The notes: generated by a model not told the origin, from the letters alone. A DNA stretch of 64,000 bases from Bacteroidetes bacterium 43-16 (GCA_001897525.1 MKTB01000033.1:62001-126000); one strand, 5' to 3'; shown: positions 38,081-48,659, counted from the stretch's first letter. Program-made: numbers and translations.

Positions 38081-39280
38081 ATGCCTCAAATTTCAAAACG
38101 TGGTGAGCTGATGCCGCCATCGCCAATCAGAAAATTAACGCCATTTGCAGATGCGGCCAAAAAGGCCGGGACAACCGTCTATCATCTGAATATTGGCCAG
38201 CCGGATATAGAAACACCCGAAAGCATTTTGCAGGCAGTGAAAGACACCGATCTTAAAGTGCTGGCCTACAGCCCGAGCGAAGGTTTTGAATCCTACAGGA
38301 TCAAGCTGGCCGAATACTATCAACGCCAGGGCCTGAGCGTAGAAAAGCAGGACATCATTATTTCTACCGGCGGATCAGAAGCGATTGCTTTTGCCATGCA
38401 GGCTTGCCTGAACCCGGGCGATGAGATCATCATCCCGGAACCTTTTTATGCCAACTATAATGGCTTTGCCGTAGCAGCAGGAGTTAAAGTAGTGCCGATC
38501 GCTTCTACGATCGAAGAAAACTTTGCTTTACCGCCGATAGAAGCCTTTGAACAAGCCATTACACCCAATACCAAAGCCATCATGATCTGTAACCCGAATA
38601 ACCCTACCGGTTATCTGTACAGTAAACAGGAGCTGATGGTATTAAGAGATATCTGCCTGAAACATGACCTGTTCCTGTTTAGTGATGAAGCCTATCGCGA
38701 ATTCTGTTACGATGGTGCTACGCACTTTTCTGCCCTGGCATTAGAAGGTTTAGAGCAACACGCGGTCTTGCTGGATACCATCTCCAAGCGCTATTCTGCC
38801 TGCGGTGCCCGTATCGGTGCTTTAGTGACCAAAAACAAAGACCTGTACAATGCGGTATTGAAATTTGCACAGGCACGTTTATCTCCGCCAACTTTTGAGC
38901 AGATCCTGGGCGAAGCCGCCTGCGATTTGCCTTCCGATTATTTTAACGGGGTGCTGAACGAATATAAATCCCGCCGCGATCTTCTGGTAAAACGCCTGCA
39001 GGCTATGGACGGTGTGGTATGTCCTAACCCGGGTGGTGCTTTTTATGCAATGGCTAAATTGCCGATTGCAGACAGCGAACACTTTTGCCAGTGGCTGCTG
39101 GAAAGCTTCACCCATAATGGTGCAACCGTTATGATGGCCCCGGCAAGCGGCTTCTACGCTACTCCCGGCTCCGGTAAAAATGAAGTGCGTATGGCTTATG
39201 TTTTAAATGAAGATGCCATCAACAATGCCATGGATTGTTTAGATGCCGCATTGAAAGAATATAAAACACAATTCGCTTAA
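38081..39280 (+). CDS. PLP-dependent class I/II aminotransferase
   Basis: VYHLNIGQPDIETPESI, MICNPNNPTGYLYSKQEL, DTISKRYSACGARIGALV. Confidence 0.95.
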   Translation: MPQISKRGELMPPSPIRKLTPFADAAKKAGTTVYHLNIGQPDIETPESILQAVKDTDLKVLAYSPSEGFESYRIKLAEYYQRQGLSVEKQDIIISTGGSEAIAFAMQACLNPGDEIIIPEPFYANYNGFAVAAGVKVVPIASTIEENFALPPIEAFEQAITPNTKAIMICNPNNPTGYLYSKQELMVLRDICLKHDLFLFSDEAYREFCYDGATHFSALALEGLEQHAVLLDTISKRYSACGARIGALVTKNKDLYNAVLKFAQARLSPPTFEQILGEAACDLPSDYFNGVLNEYKSRRDLLVKRLQAMDGVVCPNPGGAFYAMAKLPIADSEHFCQWLLESFTHNGATVMMAPASGFYATPGSGKNEVRMAYVLNEDAINNAMDCLDAALKEYKTQFA

Positions 39281-39287
39281 AAAAAAT

Positions 39288-39322
39288 AAACTGCATGTCT
39301 CCACCGGAACATGCAGTTTGTC
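39288..39322 (+). terminator. Rho-independent terminator
   Basis: AAACTGCATGT / ACATGCAGTTT stem. Confidence 0.75.
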
Positions 39323-39393
39323 TATAGTGTCTTTGGGAAATGAGCATGACACTATTTTTTATGATTATCTACAATTAGTACCTATAATTTTAC

Positions 39394-40338
39394 ATGAGCC
39401 AGTTTAGCAGAGATGTGTGGATCGATTACATCCACCAGTTACAAGACAATATCTGTGCCGCATTAGAAAAAGCCGATGGCAAAGCAACATTTGCAGAAGA
39501 TGCCTGGGAGCGTGCAGAAGGCGGTGGTGGCAAGACCAGGGTCATCAGTGATGGAGCGGTCCTGGAAAAAGGTGGGGTCAATACCTCTGTGGTACAAGGT
39601 AAAGTGACCGATGTGATGCGCAAAGCATTGGGTATAGACGGGGACAGTTGGTTTGCCTGCGGCCTGAGTATGGTGCTGCATCCCTTCAATCCTCATGTGC
39701 CTACCACACATGCCAACTGGCGCTATTTTGAGCTCTATGACAAAGAAGGAAACGTGATTGATCAGTGGTTTGGCGGTGGGGCAGACCTTACACCTTACTA
39801 CCTGGATGAAGCAGATGCCCGGCATTTTCACGAGACCTTAAAAAAAGCCAGTGATGCCTTCAATGAAGCGATCTACCCGCTTTTTAAAAAACAATGCGAT
39901 ACCTATTTTAATAATGCGCACCGTGGTTTTGAAATGCGCGGTATAGGTGGTGTATTCTACGATCACCTGCGCCCCGATGCCCCCTTTCCCGGTGATCTGG
40001 ATTTGAAAATGGATACAGCAACGCTTTTTGCTTTCCAGCAAGCCAACGGGAATTGTTTCGTGGATGCGTATATTCCTATCCTGGAAAAAAATAAAAACAA
40101 GACATTTACGCCGGAGCAAAAATACTGGCAGGAGATCCGTCGCGGCCGCTATGTAGAGTTCAACCTCATTCACGACCGGGGCACTATTTTTGGTCTGAAG
40201 ACGAATGGCAGAACAGAAAGTATCCTGATGAGCCTGCCGCCAACCGTAAGATTCGATTATAATTACCAGCCGGAAGCAGGAAGCGCAGAAGCAGTACTGC
40301 TGGATGCCTGCAGGCATCCCCGGAACTGGGCCGGATAG
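39394..40338 (+). CDS. hemF: Oxygen-dependent coproporphyrinogen III oxidase
   Basis: WERAEGGGGKTRVISDGAVLEKGGVNTSVV, WFGGGADLTPYYLDEADARHFH, RRGRYVEFNLIHDRGTIFGLKTNGRTESILMSLPP. Confidence 0.98.
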   Translation: MSQFSRDVWIDYIHQLQDNICAALEKADGKATFAEDAWERAEGGGGKTRVISDGAVLEKGGVNTSVVQGKVTDVMRKALGIDGDSWFACGLSMVLHPFNPHVPTTHANWRYFELYDKEGNVIDQWFGGGADLTPYYLDEADARHFHETLKKASDAFNEAIYPLFKKQCDTYFNNAHRGFEMRGIGGVFYDHLRPDAPFPGDLDLKMDTATLFAFQQANGNCFVDAYIPILEKNKNKTFTPEQKYWQEIRRGRYVEFNLIHDRGTIFGLKTNGRTESILMSLPPTVRFDYNYQPEAGSAEAVLLDACRHPRNWAG

Positions 40339-40380
40339 AACATTTTATGCAACATAAATAATAGCAAAACAGGTACAGCT

Positions 40381-41358
40381 ATGATATTACAAAGAAGAAA
40401 CAGGATCAACAGGAGCAGCGCTGCCATCAGGAGTATGCTGGCAGAGACCGTATTGACCCCAAGCGATTTTATCCTCCCCATTTTTGTAACAGAAGGAGAG
40501 GGGATAGAGGAAGAAATTATCTCCATGCCGGGCTATTACAGGCGGTCCATCGATAAAACGATTGAAGAGGTAAAAGAGATCTGGAGCATGGGCATCAAAT
40601 CCGTGCTGCTCTTTATCAAATGTTCTGATCATTTAAAAGACAATACCGGCAAAGAGAGCTGGAATCCCGATGGCCTGATGCAGACAGCGATCAAAGCCAT
40701 TAAAGATGCCGTCCCGGGTATTGTACTCATGACCGATGTTGCCCTCGACCCTTATTCTATCTATGGTCATGATGGCATCGTAGACCCAGATAAAGGAATT
40801 ATAGTCAATGATGCTACCGTAGAAGCACTGACCCGGATGAGCCTGAGCCATGCCGCTGCAGGTGCCGACTTTATCGCGCCCAGTGATATGATGGATGGCC
40901 GCATCGGGGCCTTCAGAAGGGCTTTGGAAGAGAATGGTCACAGTAATGTAGGGATCATGAGCTACACGGCTAAATATGCCAGTTGCTTTTACGGGCCTTT
41001 CCGCGATGCCCTGGACTCTGCTCCGGGCTTTGGAGATAAGAAGACCTACCAGATGAATTATGCAAATCGGGTAGAAGCGCTGAATGAATTGTATAACGAT
41101 GAAGCAGAAGGTGCAGACATCGTAATGATAAAACCAGCTATGGCTTACCTGGACATCATCCGCGAAATTAAGAACACCACCACATTGCCGGTATCGGCCT
41201 ATCATGTAAGCGGTGAATACTCGATGATCAAGGCAGCCGCCGAACGCGGCTGGCTGGACGAGGATAAAGCCATCATTGAAAGCCTTACGGCAATCAAGCG
41301 CGCAGGTGCAGACCTGATCGCTACTTACTTTGCAAAAGATGCAGTGAAATTATTGTAA
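40381..41358 (+). CDS. hemB: Porphobilinogen synthase (ALA dehydratase)
   Basis: LIPIFV-like FILPIFVTEGEG, MTDVALDPYSIYGHDGI, GADFIAPSDMMDGRIGAFR, MIKPAMAYLDIIREI. Confidence 0.98.
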   Translation: MILQRRNRINRSSAAIRSMLAETVLTPSDFILPIFVTEGEGIEEEIISMPGYYRRSIDKTIEEVKEIWSMGIKSVLLFIKCSDHLKDNTGKESWNPDGLMQTAIKAIKDAVPGIVLMTDVALDPYSIYGHDGIVDPDKGIIVNDATVEALTRMSLSHAAAGADFIAPSDMMDGRIGAFRRALEENGHSNVGIMSYTAKYASCFYGPFRDALDSAPGFGDKKTYQMNYANRVEALNELYNDEAEGADIVMIKPAMAYLDIIREIKNTTTLPVSAYHVSGEYSMIKAAAERGWLDEDKAIIESLTAIKRAGADLIATYFAKDAVKLL

Positions 41359-41380
41359 GTGGTGACGATACCCCTTAAAT

Positions 41381-41416
41381 AAGATGGCCGATCCTGAAAT
41401 CAGGAACGGCCATCTT
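41381..41416. terminator. Terminator between convergent hemB and 41437(-)
   Basis: AAGATGGCCGATCCTGAAATCAGGAACGGCCATCTT near-perfect hairpin. Confidence 0.8.
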
Positions 41417-41436
41417 TACATGTATCAATTAAAACG

Positions 41437-42120
41437 TTAACACCGGTGGTTGGAGCTTTCCTTCCCCGTACTGATATCGAAGATCTCATCAGACTCTAAA
41501 ATATAAGTTCCCGGTTCTAGTTTATTGGTCAGCAACCACATGGTATGTGCAATATCTTTAGCTTCTATAGGCCTGTATTTCCGGGCTTTCCCGTTCAGCA
41601 AAGGTTGTGCCACCTTTAAGACCAGCCCGCTGATCGTTTCCAGCAACCTCGGTCGTTCCCGTTTTCCTACAATGAAACTTGGGCGGTAGATAAATACCTG
41701 CGGAATGCCGGTGTGCGACAATTGCTGTTCCGCAACCGCTTTACGGCTCAGGTATTCATTTTTCGCATCCAGGCTCGTGCCTATACTACTGATGTAGTGA
41801 AACTGGGAGACACAATTCTCCCTGGCCCATTTGGCGATCTGCAGCGGATAATGGATCTCTACTTTTTCGTAAACCGATCGGTCCGGGGTTTGGGACTTCG
41901 TAGTGCCGAGGCAGGAATAGACCGCCTCCACATCTTCTATCTGCCTCAGGGTGGCATCAAGATTATCGAAGTCCGTAAGGATCACTTTCACTTTATTGTT
42001 CGTGGAGGACACCGGCCTGCGTGATAACACAAAAATGTTTTCAATACATTTATCCTGGCTTAATTCTTCAATTAAATGCCCTCCCACTAAACCTGTTGCA
42101 CCTGCTATTAAAACATTCAT
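41437..42120 (-). CDS. NAD(P)-binding Rossmann-fold epimerase/oxidoreductase-like protein
   Basis: MNVLIAGATGLVGGHLIEELSQD, VEAVYSCLGTTKSQTPDRS, FHYISSIGTSLDAKNEYLSRKAVAEQQL. Confidence 0.9.
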   Translation of the reverse strand: MNVLIAGATGLVGGHLIEELSQDKCIENIFVLSRRPVSSTNNKVKVILTDFDNLDATLRQIEDVEAVYSCLGTTKSQTPDRSVYEKVEIHYPLQIAKWARENCVSQFHYISSIGTSLDAKNEYLSRKAVAEQQLSHTGIPQVFIYRPSFIVGKRERPRLLETISGLVLKVAQPLLNGKARKYRPIEAKDIAHTMWLLTNKLEPGTYILESDEIFDISTGKESSNHRC

Positions 42121-42221
42121 CTTCAAAAAATTTCGGTAGATGACAATATTGTTTGAGAATTTGAATTTCAGATAATACTGTCGTACTTTTCAAAACTATA
42201 TGCAAGTTAAACAATTCACAG

Positions 42222-43268
42222 ATGCCAAATCTTAATGGGAACTTAAAAGATAAAAGCCTGAATTACCCACTGCTCCTGACTATAGCGGGCAGCTTGCTTT
42301 TCCTGGGTTTCCCTATTTTTACCTCTCCGGATTTTAACTGGAATTTTAGATTTGTAGGCGTAGGTGCTTTCCAGCAAAGCTTTCTTTCCTACCTCGTGGC
42401 GCTCTTGTTCTTCTTCATACACCGGTATTGGCTATTGCCCCGGTATTATTTTAAGCACCAGTATTTGCTTTATGCGCTGGCTTTGCTCCTTTCCTTTTTG
42501 GTATGCGTTGTACTGCCCTATTTTATCCTGGATGTGGACCGGCCGCCGATGCCTTTCCGGAGAGATGCAGGACCGGGGCCTGGTCCCTTAATACCTACCC
42601 AGGGTGTTTTCCAGTTTTTGTTTGTCGTGGTCTGCTCCCACCTGATGGCGGCCAACAGCAGGCTCCGGCAGGTGAGGCAACAGAAGCTGGAGACAGAACT
42701 GTCTTACCTGAAAGCCCAGATCAACCCGCATTTTTTGTTCAATTCTTTGAACAGTATTTATGCACTGGTACTAAAACGTTCTGAAGACGCACCTAAAGCC
42801 GTGGTACAGCTATCCAATATGATGCGCTATGCCCTGGATGATAACACCCATCAGTATATAGCACTCAGCAAAGAATTTGATTTTTTAGAAGATTATATTG
42901 CCCTGCAGTCTTATCGCACACCTGCAGAACTGGTTTTCGAATCCAGTATTATAAGGCCCGCAGATAACGCTTTACTCATTGCACCGATGTTGCTGGTGTC
43001 TTTTGTGGAGAACGCCTTTAAATACGGCGTAAACCCGGAAAGCACCGGTAAAATAAGCCTAAGCATCCGGGTGACGGACGAGCATATGCTTGATTTTAGC
43101 TGCAGCAATAAAATTGTAGTAGAGCAGTCGGCAACGTCCAATTCTAAGATAGGACTTAAAAATACTTTACAACGCCTGGAAAGCCTTTATGGATCTAAGT
43201 ATTCCCTCAGCATAACAGAAGACGAGGACCAATATAGTGTTCACCTGAAACTTTCTTTACATGATTAA
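42222..43268 (+). CDS. LytS-type sensor histidine kinase
   Basis: LSYLKAQINPHFLFNSLNSIYALVLKRSEDAPKAVVQLSNMMRYAL. Confidence 0.95.
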   Translation: MPNLNGNLKDKSLNYPLLLTIAGSLLFLGFPIFTSPDFNWNFRFVGVGAFQQSFLSYLVALLFFFIHRYWLLPRYYFKHQYLLYALALLLSFLVCVVLPYFILDVDRPPMPFRRDAGPGPGPLIPTQGVFQFLFVVVCSHLMAANSRLRQVRQQKLETELSYLKAQINPHFLFNSLNSIYALVLKRSEDAPKAVVQLSNMMRYALDDNTHQYIALSKEFDFLEDYIALQSYRTPAELVFESSIIRPADNALLIAPMLLVSFVENAFKYGVNPESTGKISLSIRVTDEHMLDFSCSNKIVVEQSATSNSKIGLKNTLQRLESLYGSKYSLSITEDEDQYSVHLKLSLHD

Positions 43269-43953
43269 AGCAATAGCCCTGGATGATGAACCTTTAGCGC
43301 TGGAAGTGCTGCAGCAATTATGCAGTACCCTCCCTGGCTTGCAGCTGGAAGCCGTATTTACCAAAGCAACAGAAGCCATTGATTTTATTAAGGCGCATAA
43401 GATTGATCTCCTTTTCCTGGATATCAATATGCCCAGTATCTCCGGGCTTAATTTCTATAAATCGCTTAGCGATCCTCCCTTGTTGATCCTCACTACAGCC
43501 TACCAGGAATATGCCGTTCATGCCTTTGAACTGAATGCCGTAGACTATTTATTGAAACCCTTTACCCCCGAACGTTTGCAGCAGGCTATAGGCAAAGTGC
43601 AGGAAAAGCTGAAGACTTTACCGGCAGACCGGGAAAGCGGTTATTTATGGTTGAAGACAGATGCCGGGCATGTGAAAATAAGTTTTGATGAAATATTATG
43701 GATCGAGAGCTTAGATAATTATATCAAAGTACACCTTACCGGGGAGCGTGCCAAATTGGTCCGGATGACGATGAAGGCGATACAGGAAGCATTGCCGCCA
43801 ACAAAATTTATAAGGGTGCACCGCTCTTACCTGGTAGCGATCAGTAAGATACGGCAGATATCTGCCACAGAGCTTATTGTAGGCGATATGAAAATAACCA
43901 TCGGCTCCCTGTATAAAAAAGAGGTGCTTGAACTCATCAACAGGAAGCTTTGA
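43261..43953 (+). CDS. LytTR-family response regulator
   Basis: IKAIALDDEPLALEVLQQLC receiver; VKISFDEILWIESLDNYIKVHLTGER LytTR domain; 8-bp overlap with kinase. Confidence 0.96.
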   Translation: MIKAIALDDEPLALEVLQQLCSTLPGLQLEAVFTKATEAIDFIKAHKIDLLFLDINMPSISGLNFYKSLSDPPLLILTTAYQEYAVHAFELNAVDYLLKPFTPERLQQAIGKVQEKLKTLPADRESGYLWLKTDAGHVKISFDEILWIESLDNYIKVHLTGERAKLVRMTMKAIQEALPPTKFIRVHRSYLVAISKIRQISATELIVGDMKITIGSLYKKEVLELINRKL

Positions 43954-44031
43954 TGTTTACCCCAGATTTTTAAAGGTTCACCCCATTTTTTTTGTTCCCG
44001 AATATTTATCGCAGAGATTGCAGGTACAAAC

Positions 44032-45039
44032 TTGGACAAAATGAACAGAAAAGATTTTTTAAGAGGCGTGGGCCTGGCGGGCTTCACCTCGCTCATTCCC
44101 TTTAAAGGTAGCTTTGCTGCAGGAGCAGGTGACACTGCCCTGGATGTATGTACCCTGATCCCTACTGAAACGGAAGGGCCTTTTCCATTAGACCTTACCG
44201 AGAACCAGACCTTTTTCAGAAGCGATGTGCGCGAAGACCGTGCAGGCGTTCGTTTCAACCTGAAAATAAAGATCAATGGTGTAGGTAACTGCGGCCCGAT
44301 GTCCGGCGTGCGCGTGAACATCTGGCATTGCGATAAGGACGGGCTTTACTCCGGTTATGACAATAGCATGAACCAGGGCCAGGCAGGTAAAACCTACCTC
44401 AGGGGTTACCAGATTACCGATAGCAATGGAGAAGTAAATTTCACCACTATCTTCCCGGGTTGGTACCAGGGGCGCATCTGCCATATTCATTTCCAGGTAC
44501 GCACAAGTTCCAGCTATGCCGTGGTCTCCCAAATGTCTTTTGATACCGCTGCGAAGAATGCCGTGTATGCCAATAACAGCAGTATTTATACCAAAGGTGC
44601 CGATCCGATGACCTTTACCAGTGATAATATTTTCAGCGATGGCTATAGTTTGCAATTGTGTAGCCTGACGCAAAATAGTGATGGCAGTTATGATGGATAT
44701 TTTGAGGCCGCTGTTGCCGGCAATGGTACCGGTATCGGTCATATAGAAAAGCAAAATGCCAAGTATTATGCATTAGGCGATTTGTTCCCCAATCCGGTTG
44801 CCTCAAAGGCTACATTGCCCATTGTGCTGCACCAGTCTGCAGAGGTTAAATGTTTACTGTTCGATATGAACGGCAGGAGTTTTGGTGAAATATTCAGCGG
44901 CAACCTGGGTATAGGTAGTCATGAGTTAAACCTTGACCTTAGCAAATATGGCCTTGCTGCAGGCAATTACGCATATGTTGTGCGCGTGATCCATGCAGAC
45001 GGAACCTTTGGGGAGAGCAGGGTGCTCACCAAGCAATAA
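44032..45039 (+). CDS. Intradiol ring-cleavage dioxygenase-like secreted protein with T9SS C-terminus
   Basis: CTLIPTETEGPFPLDL, SGVRVNIWHCDKDGLYSGYDN, FTTIFPGWYQGRICHIHFQV; C-term LFPNPVASKATLP...GNYAYVVRVIHADGTFGESRVLTKQ. Confidence 0.9.
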   Translation: MDKMNRKDFLRGVGLAGFTSLIPFKGSFAAGAGDTALDVCTLIPTETEGPFPLDLTENQTFFRSDVREDRAGVRFNLKIKINGVGNCGPMSGVRVNIWHCDKDGLYSGYDNSMNQGQAGKTYLRGYQITDSNGEVNFTTIFPGWYQGRICHIHFQVRTSSSYAVVSQMSFDTAAKNAVYANNSSIYTKGADPMTFTSDNIFSDGYSLQLCSLTQNSDGSYDGYFEAAVAGNGTGIGHIEKQNAKYYALGDLFPNPVASKATLPIVLHQSAEVKCLLFDMNGRSFGEIFSGNLGIGSHELNLDLSKYGLAAGNYAYVVRVIHADGTFGESRVLTKQ

Positions 45040-45076
45040 TGATCCAGGTTTTTTTAGTTTCGTGTTTTTGTTAGGG

Positions 45077-45109
45077 GCTGCTGCTGTCTGCCAGACAGCG
45101 CAGCTTTTT
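45077..45109 (+). terminator. Rho-independent terminator
   Basis: GCTGCTGCTGTCTGCCAGACAGCGCAGCTTTTT. Confidence 0.8.
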
Positions 45110-45145
45110 CATGTTATGCATAAAAGATAAGCAATGGCTGAAAGA

Positions 45146-45193
45146 AAAAAATCTTGCCACATTTCAACAAGCTCAATGTGACAAGATTTTTTG
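45146..45193. terminator. Second terminator in the convergent region
   Basis: AAAAATCTTG...CACATT...AATGTG...CAAGATTTTTT. Confidence 0.7.
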
Positions 45194-45266
45194 ATCATGA
45201 GGTTGAGCGCTCCATTCTGCAGGCTCAACAGGCAAATTAATTTACGCTTGATACGATCTCTTTGAT

Positions 45267-46835
45267 CTATTTAAAATAGGCTTCACTATTTCTTGCAGGT
45301 GCTACAGATTCCGGCCAGGTCATGCGCGTTCCTTTTTTAATATCCAGGGGTAATATTGCTTTTTTACGGCTGAACATTTCTGGTTCTTCACAGGCCAGGT
45401 ACACCAAAGTAGCTATAGTGGCTGCATTGCGTTTCATATCTTCCCACACTATTTTATCATAAGTGTCCAGCCCGGTATGCCAGGTGTAAGTGCCATAATC
45501 CCAGCTATTGCTGATGAGGAAAAAGGCAGGTACTTCAAAAGGGATAAAAGCAGCATAGTCAGAGCCGCCACGGCCACCGGGATTGCCCGGGAAGCCGGTT
45601 TCTATCTCTTTTTTGCTGTCCTCGGGCAGGTAGGACAGCCATCTGCCAAAATAATCGTAAGCATCCAGGTAGCCCAGGCCACTGATCCAGTTGATTCTGC
45701 CGGTGCCATTATCCTGGTTGAAGAGTACAGAGATCTTCGGCATCATGTCCGGGTGGTCGGCAACATAGCCTCTTGAGCCGTTCAGCCCCTGTTCTTCACC
45801 GCCCCAATGGCCTACAATAATGCTTCTTTTAGGATTGGGATAATATTTTTTCAGGATACGCATTACCTCCATCATCAGGATAGTGCCCGTACCATTATCC
45901 GTAGCACCTGTGCCGCCATCCCAGCTGTCCAGGTGGGCAGATAGCATCACATACTCTTCGGGCCTGGTCTTACTTTTGATCTCGGCTATGGTATTCAGCG
46001 CCGGGAGGTCTGGCGTATGTTTAGAGCTGGTCTTTAAGCGCAGCTTAGGTTTGATGCCCCTGCTGGTAAAGCGGTACAGCATCTGGTAGTCTTCCATGCG
46101 CAGATCTATATGAGCGATCTTATTTGTTTTGGTGCCGAAAATACGATTGGCGCTCCAGCCGCCGGTCCAGTAGGAGGAGAGGATAGCTGCCGCACCTGCA
46201 GCTTCCAGTTGCTGCTGCACTTTATTAAAGTTGGTGCCCATTCTTTTCAACTGCTCATTCCAGGTATCATTGGCCTTTTGTTTACTGTCCAGGAAATTTT
46301 TATAATCCTTTTCCAGGGCAGACTCTTTCCAGCTCGTTTCCGGGCGGCCCGAAAGTTCGGGTTTAGAGATCAGGACAATTTTTCCTTTAGCGGAGGGCAG
46401 CCAGTTTTGAAAAGCAATAGAATCCCTCAATAAGGGCAGTGCGATCACCTCTGCTTCCAGGGCCTTGCCTTTAGGCGTTTGTGGCGACCAGGCCAGTTGC
46501 ATGCCTTGTAATTGCACTTTCCTGGGAGCGGTCATCACGACTTCTGTTTCGCCTCTTTCCCAGCCTTTCCAGGTGCCGTATTGCTCACTATGCGCCTCGA
46601 TGCCCCAGGTTTTATAGGTATTCACCAGCCAGTTGCTGGCCTGTACCAGTTGCGGAGTGCCCATCAGTCTCGGGCCTATATCATCCATGAGCTGCATACC
46701 CAGCTGTTCCATTTGCCTGCTGTCTGTAGCTTCCTTTTGAAGCCGGGATATCATATTAGTATCGATCTGGGCCTCTGCGGGCAAGGTCCATAAGCTGGCT
46801 ACACACAAAGCGCTGAAAAGTCGGGTACGTATCAT
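45267..46835 (-). CDS. M28-family metallopeptidase
   Basis: EYVMLSAHLDSWDGGTGATDNGTGTILMMEVMRIL, GHWGGEEQGLNGSRGY, SDYAAFIPFEVPAFFLIS. Confidence 0.95.
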   Translation of the reverse strand: MIRTRLFSALCVASLWTLPAEAQIDTNMISRLQKEATDSRQMEQLGMQLMDDIGPRLMGTPQLVQASNWLVNTYKTWGIEAHSEQYGTWKGWERGETEVVMTAPRKVQLQGMQLAWSPQTPKGKALEAEVIALPLLRDSIAFQNWLPSAKGKIVLISKPELSGRPETSWKESALEKDYKNFLDSKQKANDTWNEQLKRMGTNFNKVQQQLEAAGAAAILSSYWTGGWSANRIFGTKTNKIAHIDLRMEDYQMLYRFTSRGIKPKLRLKTSSKHTPDLPALNTIAEIKSKTRPEEYVMLSAHLDSWDGGTGATDNGTGTILMMEVMRILKKYYPNPKRSIIVGHWGGEEQGLNGSRGYVADHPDMMPKISVLFNQDNGTGRINWISGLGYLDAYDYFGRWLSYLPEDSKKEIETGFPGNPGGRGGSDYAAFIPFEVPAFFLISNSWDYGTYTWHTGLDTYDKIVWEDMKRNAATIATLVYLACEEPEMFSRKKAILPLDIKKGTRMTWPESVAPARNSEAYFK

Positions 46836-47012
46836 TTTGAAGGATTAAAATAAAAATAAAGAAGCTAAGATAATATAAATCCTTTAGCTTATGCAGAGCA
46901 CTTCCGACAGGACAAGCCTTCCTGTTTTACGTTAAGATGACCTCAGTTCATAAAATGATCACCTTAATTCCCGGTAAAAAATAAGAACTTTGCCGCTTAA
47001 TTAAAGCAAAAT

Positions 47013-48638
47013 ATGATGTGGAAAGGAATTAAGCTGAGCCTCCTGGGCCTTGTCGCTTTTGCGCAGGTCCATGCACAGGCCCCGGCCCGTCCGAAGTTAG
47101 TAGTAGGTGTGGTTTTGGACCAGATGCGCTGGGATTATTTGTACCGCTATGCCGATCGTTATGGCAAAGGCGGCTTTAAACGCCTGATGAATGATGGGTT
47201 TAATTGTGAAAATACAAGCATTGTCCATTTGCCTTCTTATACCGCACCGGGCCATGCCACTATTTATACCGGTTCTGTACCAGCTCTGCATGGCATTGCG
47301 GCCAATGACTGGATCAACAGGAAAGGTGCCATGTCCATGTATTGTACCCAGGACGACAGTGTGCAGAGTGTAGGGAGCAGCAGCAAGGCCGGGATGATGA
47401 GCCCGAAAAATCTTTTGGCCACCACCGTTACCGATGAATTGCGCCTGGCGACCAACTTCCGTAATAAGACAATAGGCATTTCCTTGAAAGACAGGGGAGC
47501 TATATTGCCTGCCGGACATACCGCTAACGGGGCTTACTGGTTTGATGCCAGTAACGGATCTTTTATCAGCTCAACTTTTTATAGCAAAGCTCTGCCTTCC
47601 TGGTTGACGGAGTTCAATAAAAGAAATGTCACCGACAGCTTATTGAACATAGACTGGAATACCCTGTATCCCATCAATACCTATACACAAAGTACGGCAG
47701 ATGATAATGCTTATGAGTCTAAACTGAAAGGTGAGCAAACACCGACTTTCCCGCATCAGCTCAAATCGTTCATCGCTGCGGATAAAGGTGTGATCCGTAC
47801 CACACCCTGGGGTAATACGCTGACCCGTTTAATGGCAGAAGCTGCTGTTCAAGGCGAAGCACTGGGTAAGTCCGGTCAGACGGATTTCCTGGCGGTAAGC
47901 TTTTCCAGTACCGATTACATAGGCCACTTCTTTGCGCCCAACTCTATAGAGATCGAAGACTGTTACCTGAGGATGGATAAAGAATTGGAACTGTTCCTGA
48001 ACTTCCTGGACAAGCAGGTAGGAGCGGGCAATTATACGCTGTTCTTAACCGCAGATCATGGTGGTGCACATAATGTGAGCTTTTTAAAAGACGCAAAGAT
48101 CCCCGGTGAAAATGTAAGCGAAAAGGTGGTCAATAAAAACCTCAATGAAGTACTAAAAACTGCGCTGGGTGTGAATGAACTGGTGGTGTTCTCTAATTAC
48201 CAGGTTTATTTTAATGAAGACCTGATGGTACAACACAAGCTGGACCGCGATAAAGCCGTAGCAATTTGTAAAGACTACCTGGTCAATATGGATGGAGTAG
48301 CTTTTGTGCTGGATATGAAAGATGCAGCTAAAAATACGATCCCTAAAAAGATATTGGAAATGGCCGTGAATGGTTACCATCCCAACAGGAGCGGCGAACT
48401 GCAGGTGATCCTGGAACCCGGCTACTACAGCGGCTATGGCAGTACCGGTACCACGCATGGCAGCTGGAACCCATACGATACCCGCATTCCATTATTGTTT
48501 TATGGATGGGGCATCAAAAAAGGCAGCAGCTTTACGCCTTATCATATGACCGATATTGCGCCTACAATAGCAGCATTGCTGCACATACAGGAGCCTAATG
48601 CCTGTATCGGGACACCGATCACGGAGGTGTTGAAATAA
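47013..48638 (+). CDS. pafA: PafA-type alkaline phosphatase
   Basis: PKLVVGVVLDQMRWDYLYRYADRYGKGGFKRLMNDGFNCENTSIVHLPSYTAPGHATIYTGSVPALHGI; FLTADHGGAHNV. Confidence 0.93.
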   Translation: MMWKGIKLSLLGLVAFAQVHAQAPARPKLVVGVVLDQMRWDYLYRYADRYGKGGFKRLMNDGFNCENTSIVHLPSYTAPGHATIYTGSVPALHGIAANDWINRKGAMSMYCTQDDSVQSVGSSSKAGMMSPKNLLATTVTDELRLATNFRNKTIGISLKDRGAILPAGHTANGAYWFDASNGSFISSTFYSKALPSWLTEFNKRNVTDSLLNIDWNTLYPINTYTQSTADDNAYESKLKGEQTPTFPHQLKSFIAADKGVIRTTPWGNTLTRLMAEAAVQGEALGKSGQTDFLAVSFSSTDYIGHFFAPNSIEIEDCYLRMDKELELFLNFLDKQVGAGNYTLFLTADHGGAHNVSFLKDAKIPGENVSEKVVNKNLNEVLKTALGVNELVVFSNYQVYFNEDLMVQHKLDRDKAVAICKDYLVNMDGVAFVLDMKDAAKNTIPKKILEMAVNGYHPNRSGELQVILEPGYYSGYGSTGTTHGSWNPYDTRIPLLFYGWGIKKGSSFTPYHMTDIAPTIAALLHIQEPNACIGTPITEVLK

Positions 48639-48659
48639 AGAGTACTATCTTATGCAATA

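Noticed and set aside
40633-41205. 190-aa minus-strand ORF in hemB (also 39838..40317 in hemF, 44188..44754 in the dioxygenase, 35389..35961 in the barrel gene)
   Set aside because: Shadow ORFs opposite confidently identified genes.
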